Positions 16,531 through 27,455 are shown, counted from the first letter of the stretch. The stretch: 64,000 nucleotides of DNA from CAZFDT01 sp964518335 (GCA_964518335.1 CAZFDT010000015.1:15262-79261), one strand, 5' to 3'. Notes: a model not told the origin generated them from the sequence alone. Program-made: numbers and translations.

Positions 16531-17202
16531 GTGAAAGTCCACACCGTACCAATACAGGTGGCCATGGTGCTGGCGTTGCTGGCGTTGCCGGCGGCGGCGG
16601 ACGTGACCACGGGCGACGTGGGCGGGCAACCGGTGTACAGCGATCCGGGCGCCGGCGGGGCGGGCGCGGCGTTCAGCCCGGGGACGGCAGTGACCGGCGA
16701 CGGCGGCGGATCGTTCTACTCGGCGCCGCCCATCGACCACAACACGCCCGAGACCGCCGAGATCCCCACGGTGGTCGGCCGCATCGATCCGGGTCGGCTC
16801 GAACCGATCGTCGCCGAGGCGTCGAAGATCGACCACGCCCGCGTTGGGGGCGAGCCCGACGTGCTGATGGGGCCGGCGGTAAGGGACTCGGGGCTGTGGA
16901 AGACGCTGACGGAGGTAAAGCTCAATCCCCTGGTTGTGGTGGGGGGGACGCTGGCGGTGACGGCGCTGGTGGTGGGTGCGATCGTGGCGATCTCGCGTCA
17001 GGGCGCGCGGGATCGGGCCCGGCGACTGGCGGAGGCGGGTCCGCCGGTCTTCTTCGAGGGCGACGTGACGTTCGAGGCCGACCGCGACGCGTTGAGCAAG
17101 CAGGAGCTTCAGGAGGACGACGGGACGCCGCGCCCGATCGATCGCGATGCGCAGGCTCCCGAAGCGGGTCCGCGCCGCGCCGAGTCGGGGCTGCGGTACT
17201 GA
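16531..17202 (+). CDS. Exported or membrane protein of unknown function
   Basis: About 223 residues. From GTG at 16531 there is a signal-peptide-like start (a few basic residues, then VAMVLALLALPAAA), a Gly/Pro-rich region, and one internal membrane helix at about residues 133-155 (VVVGGTLAVTALVVGAIVAI) followed by a basic then acidic tail. No family is recognised. The start fits a TACAAT hexamer (16519-16524) placed 6 nt before the GTG; GTG 16525 and ATG 16564 (with AGGTGG upstream) are alternatives. It is convergent with the next gene, whose stop codon begins 2 nt away. Confidence 0.65.
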   Translation: MKVHTVPIQVAMVLALLALPAAADVTTGDVGGQPVYSDPGAGGAGAAFSPGTAVTGDGGGSFYSAPPIDHNTPETAEIPTVVGRIDPGRLEPIVAEASKIDHARVGGEPDVLMGPAVRDSGLWKTLTEVKLNPLVVVGGTLAVTALVVGAIVAISRQGARDRARRLAEAGPPVFFEGDVTFEADRDALSKQELQEDDGTPRPIDRDAQAPEAGPRRAESGLRY

Positions 17203-17203
17203 T

Positions 17204-18223
17204 TCAGATTTCCACGTCCACGTCGGGGACGACGCCTTCCCAGCTTCGCAGCACGTGGAGGTAGTTGGCGCGCATGAGGGCGTCGGGGTTGGCCGTGTGC
17301 TGCAGGTTCATGCTGCAGTGAGCCTGGCGCAGCGACTCGTACTCGTGCTCGGCGAGCCAGCGGGCCATGCCCTCGCGCACGGCGGCCAGGTGCTGCGTGC
17401 CGTGCAGGAGCAGGGCCGAGACCATCTGGCAGGCGTCGGCGCCGCACATCACCGCCTTCAGCGCGTCCAGGGCCGTGTGCACCCCGCCCGTCACCGCCAG
17501 GTCCAGGTTCACCCGCCCCGACAGGATCGCCAGCCAACGCAGACGCAACTGCAGCTCCTCGCTCGTGGACAACTGCAGCGTCGGCAGCAGGTCCAGCGTC
17601 TCCACGTCGATGTCCGGCTGGTAGAACCGGTTGAAAATCACCAGCGCGTCGGCGCCCGCCAGCGCCAGCCGCCGGCCCAGGTGCGGCAACGACGTGTAGA
17701 ACGGCGAAAGCTTCACCGCCACCGGCAACGCCACCGCGTCGCACACGTCCTTGACCACCCCCACCGTCTCCTCCTCGATCTCGCCCGCCGATCGCTCCGC
17801 GTCGCTCGACACCCGGTACAGGTTCAGCTCCAGCGCGTCGGCGCCGGCGTCCTCGATCAGACGGGCAAACTCCAGCCACCCGCCCCGGCTCGTCCCGTTC
17901 AGCGACGCGACCACCGGCACGCCCACCGCCGCCTTCGTCCGTCGCACCCGGTCCAGATACTCCTCCGGCCCGACCGTGAACTCGTCGGGCTCCGGCAGGT
18001 ACGACAACGCCTCCGGAAAGTGACCCTTGATGTCGTCCACCGCGTGCGACGTCGCCAGCGACTCGCGCCGCAACTCCTCCTCGAACAGCGACGTGAGCGT
18101 GATCATCGGCGCCCCGGCGTCCTCGAGGTGGCGCACGGCGTCCAGATCATTGGCCAGCGGGCAGGCGCCGGGAATCAGCGGGTGCGGCAGGTCGAAGCCG
18201 AGGTAGTTCGTGGACAGGTCCAT
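17204..18223 (-). CDS. Dihydroorotate dehydrogenase-like flavoprotein
   Basis: 339 residues with the TIM-barrel fold of class 1 DHODs: the N-terminal DLSTNYLGFDLPHPLIPGA, the phosphate-binding VTGGVHTALDALKAVMCGA and GADALELNLYR. True pyrimidine-synthesis activity is doubtful: this subgroup is typically found next to pyruvate:ferredoxin oxidoreductase genes, as here, and its substrate is not established. ATG at 18223 begins the conserved N-terminus; the upstream frame to 18289 has no similarity and crosses a hairpin. It is the second gene after nifJ, separated by a strong stem-loop. Confidence 0.85.
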   Translation of the reverse strand: MDLSTNYLGFDLPHPLIPGACPLANDLDAVRHLEDAGAPMITLTSLFEEELRRESLATSHAVDDIKGHFPEALSYLPEPDEFTVGPEEYLDRVRRTKAAVGVPVVASLNGTSRGGWLEFARLIEDAGADALELNLYRVSSDAERSAGEIEEETVGVVKDVCDAVALPVAVKLSPFYTSLPHLGRRLALAGADALVIFNRFYQPDIDVETLDLLPTLQLSTSEELQLRLRWLAILSGRVNLDLAVTGGVHTALDALKAVMCGADACQMVSALLLHGTQHLAAVREGMARWLAEHEYESLRQAHCSMNLQHTANPDALMRANYLHVLRSWEGVVPDVDVEI

Positions 18224-18250
18224 GGCTTGATTCCCTATGCATTGGGCCGC

Positions 18251-18289
18251 TTGCGGCTTAGCATTATCCCAAGACGTGCTAAGCCGCAA
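18251..18289. other. Perfect 13-bp inverted repeat between nifJ and the DHOD-like gene
   Basis: TTGCGGCTTAGCA (18251-18263) and its exact complement (18277-18289) flank a 13-nt loop. No U-run follows on either strand, so it may be a processing or stability hairpin rather than a terminator, or a solitary repeat element. Confidence 0.7.
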
Positions 18290-18304
18290 ACGGCAAAGAC
18301 CCGA

Positions 18305-21300
18305 TCACTCCGCCTTCGCCGTCGCCGCAGCGGCGGGCTCGTCGGCGACGTGCAGCTTCTCCGCCGGCACGCGCAGCGACGCCATGTGCTGGTACATCGC
18401 GATCCGCCGCGCCGTGGCACGCTGCGCCTCGCGGGCCAGCATGCGGAAGCGCTGCGGGTCCTGCTTCTCGACCATGCGGAAGCGCGTCTCGCTGCGCATG
18501 TACTCGCTGACCGAGCCCTTGGGGTTCTTGAAGTCGAGCTCCAGTGGCGGCTCACCCGTCTCCAGCTTCCTCGGGTCGAAGCGGTAGAGGGGCCAGACGC
18601 CCGACTCGACCGCGGCCTTCTGCTGGCTCATGCCGTGCCGCATGTCGTACCCGTGGGCGATGCAGTGGCTGTAGGCGATGATCAGCGACGGGCCGGGGTA
18701 CGACTCGGCCTCGCGGAAGACGCGCACGGTCTGGTTGTCGTTGGCGCCCATGGCGATCGAGGCGACATAGACGTGGCCGTAGCTCATCGCCATGAGGCCC
18801 AGGTCCTTCTTGTCGGTGGCTTTGCCGGAGGAGGCGAACTTGGCGGCGGCGCCGATGGGCGTGGCCTTGCTCGCCTGACCACCGGTGTTGCTGTAAACCT
18901 CGGTGTCGAGCACGAGCACGTTGACGTCGCGGTTCATCGACAGCACGTGATCGAGCCCGCCGTAGCCGATGTCGAACGCCCACCCGTCGCCGCCGAGCAG
19001 CCACACGCTCTTCTTGCAGAGGTAGTCGGCGAGCTGGTGGAGACGTTTGGCCAGGCCCTCGTGGCCGCCGTTGACGCCGACGAGTTTCTGGCGCAGCTCG
19101 GCGATGCGGCGGCGCTGGGCGTCGATGGAGGCGTCGTCGAACTGATTGGCGTGGAGGATGGCATCGACGAGGACCTGGCCGACCTGCGGGGCCAGGAGCT
19201 GCAGCAGGTCGCGGGCCAGCTCGCCGAGCTGATCGACGGCCAGGCGCATGCCCAGGCCGAACTCGGCGTTGTCCTCGAAGAGCGAGTTGGCCCACGCCGG
19301 GCCGCGGCCGTCGCCGTTGGTGCAGTAGGGCGTCGTGGGCAGGTTCCCGCCGTAGATGCTCGTACACCCGGTGGCGTTGGCGATGAGCACGCGGTCGCCG
19401 AAAAGCTGCGTCATGAGCTTGATGTAGGGCGTCTCGCCGCACCCGGCACAGGCGCCCGAGTACTCGAACAGCGGAAGCATGAACTGGCTGCCCTTGGCGT
19501 CGATGCGGGTGATCTTCTCGCGCGGCGGGTCGGGGATGTCCAGGAAGAAGCTGTAGTTCTTCCGCTTGTGCTCCAGCAGCGTCGTCACCGGCTCCATGTT
19601 GATGGCCTTGTGACGCGGGTTGCTCTTGTCCTTGGCGGGGCAGACCTGCACGCACAGGCCGCAGCCGGTGCAGTCCTCGGGCGCGACCTGGATGGTGTAC
19701 TTCATCCCGCGGAAGTCGGGGGCCTTGTAATCGCTGCTCTTGAACCCGTGCGGGGCGTCGTCCAGGTGTTGCGCCTCGTAAACCTTGGCGCGAATCGCCG
19801 CGTGCGGGCACACCAGGGCGCACTTGTTGCACTGAATGCACAGCGGCGAGTCCCACACCGGCACCTCCGTGGCGATGCGCCGCTTCTCCCACTGCGTCGT
19901 GCCCGTCAGGTACGTGCCGTCGATCGGGAAGGCGCTGACGGGCAGCAGGTCGCCCTTGCCCTCCATCATCACCGCGGTGACGCGCTTGACAAAGTCCGGC
20001 GCTTCCTCGGGCACGGTGGGCATGCGGCCCAGCGGGGCATTGACCTCGCGCGGCACGGGCACCTCGTGCAGCCCGTCCAGCGTCGAGTCCACCGCCAGCC
20101 AGTTGCGCTTGACCACCTCGTCGCCCTTCTTGCCGTAGCTCTTCTTGATCGCGTGCTTGATGTGGGCGATCGCCTCCTCGCGCGGCAGCACGCCGCTGAT
20201 GGCGAAGAAGCACGTCTGCATGATCGTGTTGATGCGCCCGCCCATCCCCGTCTCACGCGCCACCGACAGGGCGTCGATCGTATAGACCTTGAGCTTGCGG
20301 TCGATGATCGTCTGCTGCACCTCGCGGGGCATGTGGTTCCACACGTCCTTGGGCAGGAACGGGCTGTTGATGAGGAACGTCGCGCCGGGCGCCGCAATGC
20401 TGAGCATGTCCAGCTTCTGCATGAACGTCCACTGGTGGCAGGCGATGAAGTTGGCGCTCGTGATCAGGTAGATCGACTTGATCGGGCGCGGGCCGAAGCG
20501 CAGGTGGCTCACTGTCGTGCTGCCGCTCTTCTTCGAGTCGTAAACGAAGTAGCCCTGGGCGTAGTTGGGCGTCTCTTCGCCGATGATCTTGATGCTGTTC
20601 TTGTTGGCGCCCACGGTCCCGTCGGCGCCGAGGCCGAAGAACACGCAGCGCACCACGTCGTCGGGCTCGATGTCGAACGAATCGTCGTAAGGCAGCGACA
20701 GGTGCGTCACGTCATCGACGATGCCGACGGTGAAGTGGTTGCGTGGCTCGGGGGCGGCGAGGTTGTCGAAGACGCCCTTGACCATGGCGGGGGTGAACTC
20801 TTTGCTCGACAGGCCGTAGCGCCCGCCGATCACGCGAGGCGTCGAGCCGTTGAGATTCGACTCGGCGTACATCGTCACCACGTCCTGATACAACGGCTCG
20901 CCCAGGGCGCCGGGCTCCTTCGTGCGATCGAGCACGGCGATGCGCTTGACCGTGCGCGGCATCGCGGCGAGGAAATCCCTGGCCGACCACGGGCGGAACA
21001 GCCGCACCTTGAGCAGGCCTAGTCTCGCACCCCGTGCGTTGAGATGATCGATCGTCTCTTCGGCCGTCTCCGCGCCGCTGCCCATCATCACAATGACGTG
21101 CTCAGCGTCGGGTGCTCCGACGTACTCGAAGAGCCTGTATGCCCGGCCGGTACGCGCAGCGAACTTGTCCATCTCCGCCTGCACCGCCTCGGGGCAACTG
21201 TCGTAGAAGCGGTTGCACGCCTCGCGCGCCTGGAAGAACGTGTCGGGGTTCTGGGCCGTGCCCCGGATCTTCGGCGCGTCGGGCGTCAGGGCGCGGTCGC

Positions 21301-21922
21301 GGTGCGCCGCCACCAGCGACTCATCGATCATGTGGCGGATGTCGTCGTCGGTGAGCTGGGCGATCTTGGCGACCTCGTGCGAGGTGCGGAACCCGTCGAA
21401 GAAGTGCATGAACGGCAGCCGCGTGCGCAGCGTCGCCGCGTGCGAGATCAGCGCCAGGTCGTGGGCCTCCTGCACGCTGTTGGAGCAGAGCATGGCGAAG
21501 CCGGTCTGCCGGCAGGCCATCACGTCGCTGTGGTCGCCGAAGATCGACAGGGCGTGCGTCGCCAGCGTGCGCGCCGCCACGTGCATGCAGAACGGCGTCA
21601 GCTCCCCGGCGATCTTGTACATGTTGGGGATCATCAGCAGCAGGCCCTGCGACGCGGTGAACGTCGTCGCCAGCGACCCGGCCTGCAGCGCGCCGTGCAC
21701 CGCACCGATCGCCCCGGCCTCGCTCTGCATCTGCGCCACCCCCGGAACCTGACCCCAGATGTTCTTCTGGCCCTTGGCCGACCACTCGTCAGCGAACTCG
21801 CCCATCGGCGACGACGGCGTGATCGGATAGATCACGATCACCTCACTGCAACGATGCGCGACCGAGGCGGCGGCTTCGTTGCCGTCCACCGTCATCATGG
21901 AGGGGGAAGGGGCTGTGACCAC
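18305..21922 (-). CDS. nifJ: Pyruvate:ferredoxin (flavodoxin) oxidoreductase
   Basis: 1205 residues, the single-chain form. It decarboxylates pyruvate to acetyl-CoA and reduces ferredoxin or flavodoxin, or works in reverse. Domains in order: pyrimidine-binding (YPITPSSPMGEFADEW), domain II, the gamma-type domain (FFGLGADGTVGANKNS), a two-[4Fe-4S] ferredoxin domain (CIQCNKCALVCP and CTGCGLCVQVCP) and the TPP-binding domain (GACAGCGETPY, GDGWAFDIGYGGLDH). GTG at 21922 has GGAGCACC upstream and gives the family length; the frame continues upstream to 22042 without similarity. The oxygen-sensitive enzyme points to anaerobic or micro-oxic metabolism. Confidence 0.96.
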   Translation of the reverse strand: MVTAPSPSMMTVDGNEAAASVAHRCSEVIVIYPITPSSPMGEFADEWSAKGQKNIWGQVPGVAQMQSEAGAIGAVHGALQAGSLATTFTASQGLLLMIPNMYKIAGELTPFCMHVAARTLATHALSIFGDHSDVMACRQTGFAMLCSNSVQEAHDLALISHAATLRTRLPFMHFFDGFRTSHEVAKIAQLTDDDIRHMIDESLVAAHRDRALTPDAPKIRGTAQNPDTFFQAREACNRFYDSCPEAVQAEMDKFAARTGRAYRLFEYVGAPDAEHVIVMMGSGAETAEETIDHLNARGARLGLLKVRLFRPWSARDFLAAMPRTVKRIAVLDRTKEPGALGEPLYQDVVTMYAESNLNGSTPRVIGGRYGLSSKEFTPAMVKGVFDNLAAPEPRNHFTVGIVDDVTHLSLPYDDSFDIEPDDVVRCVFFGLGADGTVGANKNSIKIIGEETPNYAQGYFVYDSKKSGSTTVSHLRFGPRPIKSIYLITSANFIACHQWTFMQKLDMLSIAAPGATFLINSPFLPKDVWNHMPREVQQTIIDRKLKVYTIDALSVARETGMGGRINTIMQTCFFAISGVLPREEAIAHIKHAIKKSYGKKGDEVVKRNWLAVDSTLDGLHEVPVPREVNAPLGRMPTVPEEAPDFVKRVTAVMMEGKGDLLPVSAFPIDGTYLTGTTQWEKRRIATEVPVWDSPLCIQCNKCALVCPHAAIRAKVYEAQHLDDAPHGFKSSDYKAPDFRGMKYTIQVAPEDCTGCGLCVQVCPAKDKSNPRHKAINMEPVTTLLEHKRKNYSFFLDIPDPPREKITRIDAKGSQFMLPLFEYSGACAGCGETPYIKLMTQLFGDRVLIANATGCTSIYGGNLPTTPYCTNGDGRGPAWANSLFEDNAEFGLGMRLAVDQLGELARDLLQLLAPQVGQVLVDAILHANQFDDASIDAQRRRIAELRQKLVGVNGGHEGLAKRLHQLADYLCKKSVWLLGGDGWAFDIGYGGLDHVLSMNRDVNVLVLDTEVYSNTGGQASKATPIGAAAKFASSGKATDKKDLGLMAMSYGHVYVASIAMGANDNQTVRVFREAESYPGPSLIIAYSHCIAHGYDMRHGMSQQKAAVESGVWPLYRFDPRKLETGEPPLELDFKNPKGSVSEYMRSETRFRMVEKQDPQRFRMLAREAQRATARRIAMYQHMASLRVPAEKLHVADEPAAAATAKAE

Positions 21923-22066
21923 GGGTGGTGCTCCGTAAAGAACCGGGATGCGCGCATCCACGATCAGCCGACCGTGGGCTGACATCGAGGATCGCCGGCA
22001 GCCGCGGGGCTCGACTGCAGTTCCGTTCCGCCCCCGCGCCAAGAGGCCCCGGGCGAGGGCTCCAAT

Positions 22067-22094
22067 ATAATATCAGATAAAACAGTCCTATCAA
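22067..22094 (-). promoter_or_regulatory. Promoter of nifJ
   Basis: On the minus strand TTGATA (22094-22089), 16 nt, TATTAT (22072-22067), in an AT-rich island. The leader to the GTG would be about 140 nt. Confidence 0.65.
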
Positions 22095-22162
22095 GCGTCG
22101 CCCGCCACGACCCTTGCTGTCCGGCCCCGGCCGCAACCGGCTTTCGGCTATCATCCGCGCCC

Positions 22163-23347
<1,185 letters not shown>

Positions 23348-23362
23348 CCCAGGAGCGGCAGG

Positions 23363-24223
23363 ATGCCCGCCGAATCGATCGTCTATCTCAACGGCCAGTT
23401 CGTTCCCCGAAGCCAGGCGCATCTGGACATCGACGACCGCGGCACGCTCTTCGCCGACGGCGTGTACGAGGTCGTCCGCTACTGGAACGGCGTGGGCCTG
23501 GCGCTGGACGCCCACGTGCAGCGGCTGCACCGCAGTTGCACCGCCATCGACATCGCCATCGCCGACGATCTGACGCGCATCGGCGACCTCTCCAACGAGG
23601 TCGTCCGTCGCAACGGCCTGCGCGACGCCGGGGTCTATTGGCAGGTCACCCGCGGCGTCGCGCCCCGCCGACACGCCTACCCACCCGGACTCACGCCCAC
23701 CATGCTCGTCGCCGCCTCGCCGGGCGAGCCGTTGGATCCGCAGGCGACCATCCGCCAGGCCGCCGCCATTCTGCACCCCGACGAGCGCTGGTCGCAATGC
23801 TGGATCAAGTCGCTGATGCTGCTGCCCAACGTGCTCGCCAAGACGCGCGCGGTGCGCGCCGGCGCCGACGAGGCGATCCTGCACCGTCACGGCCGCATCA
23901 CCGAGGGCACCTCGACGACGGTGTGCGTCGTCCGCGACGGCGCGCTGTGGACGCACCCGCTCGACGGCTCGATCCTGCCCAGCGTCACGCGCCAGATCGT
24001 GCTCGAACTCGGCCGCGGCGACGGCCTGCCCATCCGCGAGGAGGCCTACCCCACGGCGGAGCTGGACGCGGCGCAGGAAGTGATGATCCTGTCCACGACG
24101 ACGATGGCGACGGCGATCACACGCGTGGATGGACGTGCGATCGGCGACGGCGCGGCCGGGCCGGTCGCCCGGCGACTGCACCGGCTGCTGCTGGATCGCG
24201 TCGTCGCCGAATGCCACCCCTGA
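23363..24223 (+). CDS. Class IV PLP aminotransferase, D-amino acid transaminase-like
   Basis: 286 residues. The PLP lysine lies in WIKSLMLLPNVLAKT, matching D-alanine aminotransferases (IKSLNLLPN) better than branched-chain aminotransferases. The N-terminal YLNGQFVPRSQAHLDIDDRG, the EGTSTTVCVV turn and the C-terminal MILSTTTMATAITRVDG strand support the fold type IV family. It may supply D-alanine or D-glutamate for peptidoglycan, or act on branched-chain acids; the substrate is inferred only from the motif. GGAGCGGCAGG precedes the ATG, 15 nt after galK, so the two may be co-transcribed. Confidence 0.88.
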   Translation: MPAESIVYLNGQFVPRSQAHLDIDDRGTLFADGVYEVVRYWNGVGLALDAHVQRLHRSCTAIDIAIADDLTRIGDLSNEVVRRNGLRDAGVYWQVTRGVAPRRHAYPPGLTPTMLVAASPGEPLDPQATIRQAAAILHPDERWSQCWIKSLMLLPNVLAKTRAVRAGADEAILHRHGRITEGTSTTVCVVRDGALWTHPLDGSILPSVTRQIVLELGRGDGLPIREEAYPTAELDAAQEVMILSTTTMATAITRVDGRAIGDGAAGPVARRLHRLLLDRVVAECHP

Positions 24224-24243
24224 CGAATCGGACAACTGCAGCA

Positions 24244-24828
24244 CTACGGCGCCTCGAACGCCACGTGCGAACCGCTCAACCCTCGGCTGCCCAGGTAGTC
24301 GCTGAGCAGCGCGATATAGCTGGCGGCGACCAGCGGCTCGTCGGCCAGGCCCAGCTTGCGTCGCACCGCCAGCACCGCCTCGTCGTCGGGGCCTTCGATT
24401 TCGACGAAGTCGCCCAGGTGCGGCAGGCGGTCCAGCTCGACGTGACAGCCGTCCAGCTCGTAGCGCGTGCGCCGCTTCTCGAAGCTCAGGGTCGCGGCAA
24501 ATCCCAGCGATTCGAGCAGCGCGGCGGCGGTCCGCGCGTCGGCGACGACAAGCTCGGTCTCGCTGCGGCTCTTGAGCGGCCCATGCAGACGCGGGCCTTT
24601 GTGCGTGATGACCACCTGCCGCCGCCCGGTCCGCTCGTCCTGCTCGACGCGCACGCGCAGGCCGCGGTCGGCCGCGCGCAGGTCTCGCCCCGGCGTGTCG
24701 AAGAACGTGTTGACCTCCAGCAGGTCGGCCACGAACCGCGCCGCGCCGTCGGCGGCCAGCTTCGCCAGCCGCGCCTCGAGCGCGACGCGATCGGCCAGCC
24801 GCATCTTGGCTTCGATCTCCACGGGCAC
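24244..24828 (-). CDS. CYTH-domain protein (class IV adenylate cyclase/ThTPase superfamily)
   Basis: About 194 residues forming one CYTH triphosphate tunnel. The N-terminal EIEAKM is the ExExK signature, followed by the strands with FFDTPGRDLRAADRGLRVR, KSRSETELVV, KRRTRYEL, HVELDRLPHLGDFVEIEG. Members hydrolyse or cyclise triphosphates (thiamine triphosphate, inorganic triphosphate or ATP); which one cannot be told. GTG at 24828 with GGGGAAG upstream is the best start; GTG at 24864 would add 12 residues. Confidence 0.85.
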   Translation of the reverse strand: MPVEIEAKMRLADRVALEARLAKLAADGAARFVADLLEVNTFFDTPGRDLRAADRGLRVRVEQDERTGRRQVVITHKGPRLHGPLKSRSETELVVADARTAAALLESLGFAATLSFEKRRTRYELDGCHVELDRLPHLGDFVEIEGPDDEAVLAVRRKLGLADEPLVAASYIALLSDYLGSRGLSGSHVAFEAP

Positions 24829-24888
24829 AGGCTTGCTTCCCCTAACGCGGGCACGAACCGGCACGTCACCATAGCCACTGTTGCCGGT

Positions 24889-27225
24889 TCAGGCCACGTC
24901 GCGCAGCGGCTGGGCCAGCAGCGGCGTATCGAACAGCTCCTGGCGCAGTGCGTCGAGGCGAATGAGCGTCACCCGCCGGCGTCGGTCGCTCAGGCCCGCC
25001 GCGTAGGCCGCACCGTGGTGCATCAGCGTTCCCGGCGACAGCAGCAGAGCCAGCGGCGTGGGCAACTGCTGCTGCCGGGCGATGCGGATGAGCAGCCACT
25101 GGTCCGACAGGCTCACGCCGGCGTGCTCGGCGACGCGGCGGAAGACGAGCATGGGCGCCGAGCTGGCCTCGGCGCGATCGCGCAGCTTGCGCATGGAGAG
25201 GACGACTAGCAGGAGCATGAGCAGGCCGGCGGCGGCGGCGATCCAGCCCAGCGACATGGCCGACCCGCCGCGGAAGTGCTCGCCGATGGCCTGCCAGTCC
25301 ACCTCGGCGGAGGCCTGGGCGAGCACCGGCCAGGCCCAGCACGCCGCCGCGGACGACGCCGGGGGCGCCTCCGGGGGCGCCGCCGGCGGGTGCAGCGCGT
25401 CGATCAGCTCGTGCATCACCCGCTGCGCCCGCTGCTTGATCGCCGGCTCGGGATCGGCCACCGCCAGCTCCGCCACGTGCCGCGCCACCTCGACCACGCC
25501 CATCGTTTCCACGAGCCACAGGGCGCTGCGGCGATGCTTGGCGCGGGCGTCGGCGAGCATCTGCGTCAGCGCCGCCAGCGCGTCGCCGGCGCGCATGTCC
25601 AGGAGGGCCTTGATGGCGTTGGCGCGGGGCCGGTTGTCGTCGCGCTGGGCCATCTCGACGAGCTGGCGCACGTGCTGGGTGCTGTGAATCTGCTGCAGGG
25701 CCTCGACGGCGTTGGCGCGGACGCGGGCGTCGGCGTCGCGCAGGGCGGCCTCGAGGGCGGCGCGGGCCTGGGGCGACTCGGCCGAGCCCAGCGCCCGCAC
25801 CGCCGTGGAGGCGATGCGGCGATCGGCGTGGCGGGACAACTGCAACAGTGCGGCATCGAAGAAAGCGCCCTGGTTGAGGTCGGCGATGATCGACAGGCCG
25901 CGCACCACCGCCTGGGGATCGGGCGACGCCAGGCGGCGGCCGATGGACTCGTGGAAGCGTGGGTCGAGCTTGATCAGGGCGCGGCCGGCGGCCAGGCGCT
26001 GCGGTCGCGTCAGTTGTGGCCAGCGCTGCCAGAGGCGGTCGAAACCCAGCGGCGCCAGGTGTCGGCCTGCCAGGTGCCGGACGCGCTCGTGCGGGCCGTT
26101 GACCAGTTGAGGCAGCAGCCTCGCCAGCCCGTCCCACCGGCGCCGCACCAGCTCGCACAGCGCGACGGCGGCGATGGACTCCTCGGCGTCGTCGCAGAAC
26201 CCGGCGATCGCCTGCCCGAAGTCGCGCGACGGCTGACCGGCGGTGACGGCGATGAGCTGCCGCAGCGCCGCCAGGCGCGTCATGGCGTCGCCGGCGTGGC
26301 GGAGGGCGGTCCATCGCTGCACCTGCACCTCCAGCTCCAGGGGCAGCGTCGCGGCCCACGCCGGCAGGTGTCGCGTCTGCTGGGGGGGCCACTGCGCCGC
26401 CTGCTCGTCGGTGGGCCACAGCGCGTCGGCGTGGGCGGCCTTGCGAAGCTGGCGGCGCACGCGGGGCAACTGCAGCATGTGCCCGTGGGCCAGGGCCTCG
26501 CCCAACGCGCCCCGCGCCTGGCACTGCCGCAGGCCCGCGATGATCGAGGGCGACAGCGACGCCACGCCCAGCAGCGGCAGCAGGGCCGCCCGCGCCGCCG
26601 GCTCCTCGCCCGCCGCCAGCATGGCCTTGAGCACGCCGCCGATCGGATTACGCGGGTCATCGAGCTGCGCCACGGCCACCGGCAGCGGCCGCAACGCCAG
26701 CCACAGCATCGCCACGGCGACGGCGTCCTGCTCGTGATGGCGATACAGACGCACGGCTTCCTCGACGGCGGCGTGCAGGTAGGACGCCTCGCCGGCTGAC
26801 ACATCCCGCCGCCGCGCCAGGTCCAGCAGGCACTCGGCGGCCAGTTGTCGCAGCGCCTCGTCGCCGTGGCGAAGCCGCTCGGACACGAGGTAGGCCAGCT
26901 TCATTTCGCCGGTGCGACGGATGATCTCCAAGGCGTTGGCGACGGCGGGGGGGTGGTTGTGCGGGTCCAACCGGGCCACTTCACGCAAAGGGCGGTACAG
27001 ATCGGCCACGTGCTGGAGCACCCACTGCCGCGTGTCGGCGCCGAGCGTGTCGAAGTGAGCGACGAGGGCGGCGGTGCCGGCCGGGTGGTTTCGCCGCACG
27101 AGCAGGGCGGCGATGCGGGCCTGATCGTCGGTGTCGGCCGTGGGCAGGGCGGCGGCGAGGGCCCGGTCCACCGAGGCGTCGGTGACGCGAGCGACCAGGC
27201 CATAGATAGCTTCTGTTTTGGCCAT
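24889..27225 (-). CDS. HEAT-repeat protein with one C-terminal membrane helix
   Basis: 778 residues. Residues 1 to about 620 form alpha-solenoid repeats; HEAT/PBS-lyase-like units are clearest at about 440-600 (SALWLVETMG, ARVRANAVEALQQI, RPRANAIKALLDM). A proline-alanine linker (PPAAPPEAPPAS) coded partly by the TCCGGGGGC mini-repeat precedes a membrane helix at about 656-676 (LGWIAAAAGLLMLLLVVLSM), followed by a 100-residue basic tail. The function is unknown. A distant resemblance of the tail to PilZ-linked planctomycete proteins cannot be verified by eye. Confidence 0.75.
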   Translation of the reverse strand: MAKTEAIYGLVARVTDASVDRALAAALPTADTDDQARIAALLVRRNHPAGTAALVAHFDTLGADTRQWVLQHVADLYRPLREVARLDPHNHPPAVANALEIIRRTGEMKLAYLVSERLRHGDEALRQLAAECLLDLARRRDVSAGEASYLHAAVEEAVRLYRHHEQDAVAVAMLWLALRPLPVAVAQLDDPRNPIGGVLKAMLAAGEEPAARAALLPLLGVASLSPSIIAGLRQCQARGALGEALAHGHMLQLPRVRRQLRKAAHADALWPTDEQAAQWPPQQTRHLPAWAATLPLELEVQVQRWTALRHAGDAMTRLAALRQLIAVTAGQPSRDFGQAIAGFCDDAEESIAAVALCELVRRRWDGLARLLPQLVNGPHERVRHLAGRHLAPLGFDRLWQRWPQLTRPQRLAAGRALIKLDPRFHESIGRRLASPDPQAVVRGLSIIADLNQGAFFDAALLQLSRHADRRIASTAVRALGSAESPQARAALEAALRDADARVRANAVEALQQIHSTQHVRQLVEMAQRDDNRPRANAIKALLDMRAGDALAALTQMLADARAKHRRSALWLVETMGVVEVARHVAELAVADPEPAIKQRAQRVMHELIDALHPPAAPPEAPPASSAAACWAWPVLAQASAEVDWQAIGEHFRGGSAMSLGWIAAAAGLLMLLLVVLSMRKLRDRAEASSAPMLVFRRVAEHAGVSLSDQWLLIRIARQQQLPTPLALLLSPGTLMHHGAAYAAGLSDRRRRVTLIRLDALRQELFDTPLLAQPLRDVA
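25358..25384 (-). repeat. TCCGGGGGC mini-repeat units in the HEAT gene linker
   Basis: Two CGCC(T)CCGGGGGC units code for the APPEAPPA linker; it is the same core and reading frame as in hemB. Confidence 0.5.
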
Positions 27226-27389
27226 GACTTACGCGCCAAGCGTTCGGGCCGGCACAATCGGCCTGTCAGAGATTATCGGCCTGCCCGCCAACGCCCCTGT
27301 AACCCGCAAAATCCCCGTCACATCGCTCGAGAACGTAGAAAAACCCGCGAAATCGCCTGTTTGGGTCTTTTCTGCCTCCGGCAACCCGC

Positions 27390-27395
27390 TATAAT
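27390..27395 (+). promoter_or_regulatory. -10 hexamer TATAAT upstream of the 27456 gene
   Basis: A consensus TATAAT with a poor -35, about 55 nt before the ATG. Confidence 0.5.
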
Positions 27396-27455
27396 CGGCG
27401 TCTCGGTCAGGGGCCGATTTCACGCTGTTCCCCACCAAAATCAGGGTTTACGAAA

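Noticed and set aside
17204..18223. Calling the DHOD-like gene pyrD
   Set aside because: Its neighbourhood and subgroup features point to the PFOR-linked DHOD-like group whose role in pyrimidine synthesis is not established.
17147..21022. A 1291-codon plus-strand frame opposite nifJ and the DHOD-like gene
   Set aside because: It is antisense to two well-identified proteins and rich in Arg/Val/His without domains.
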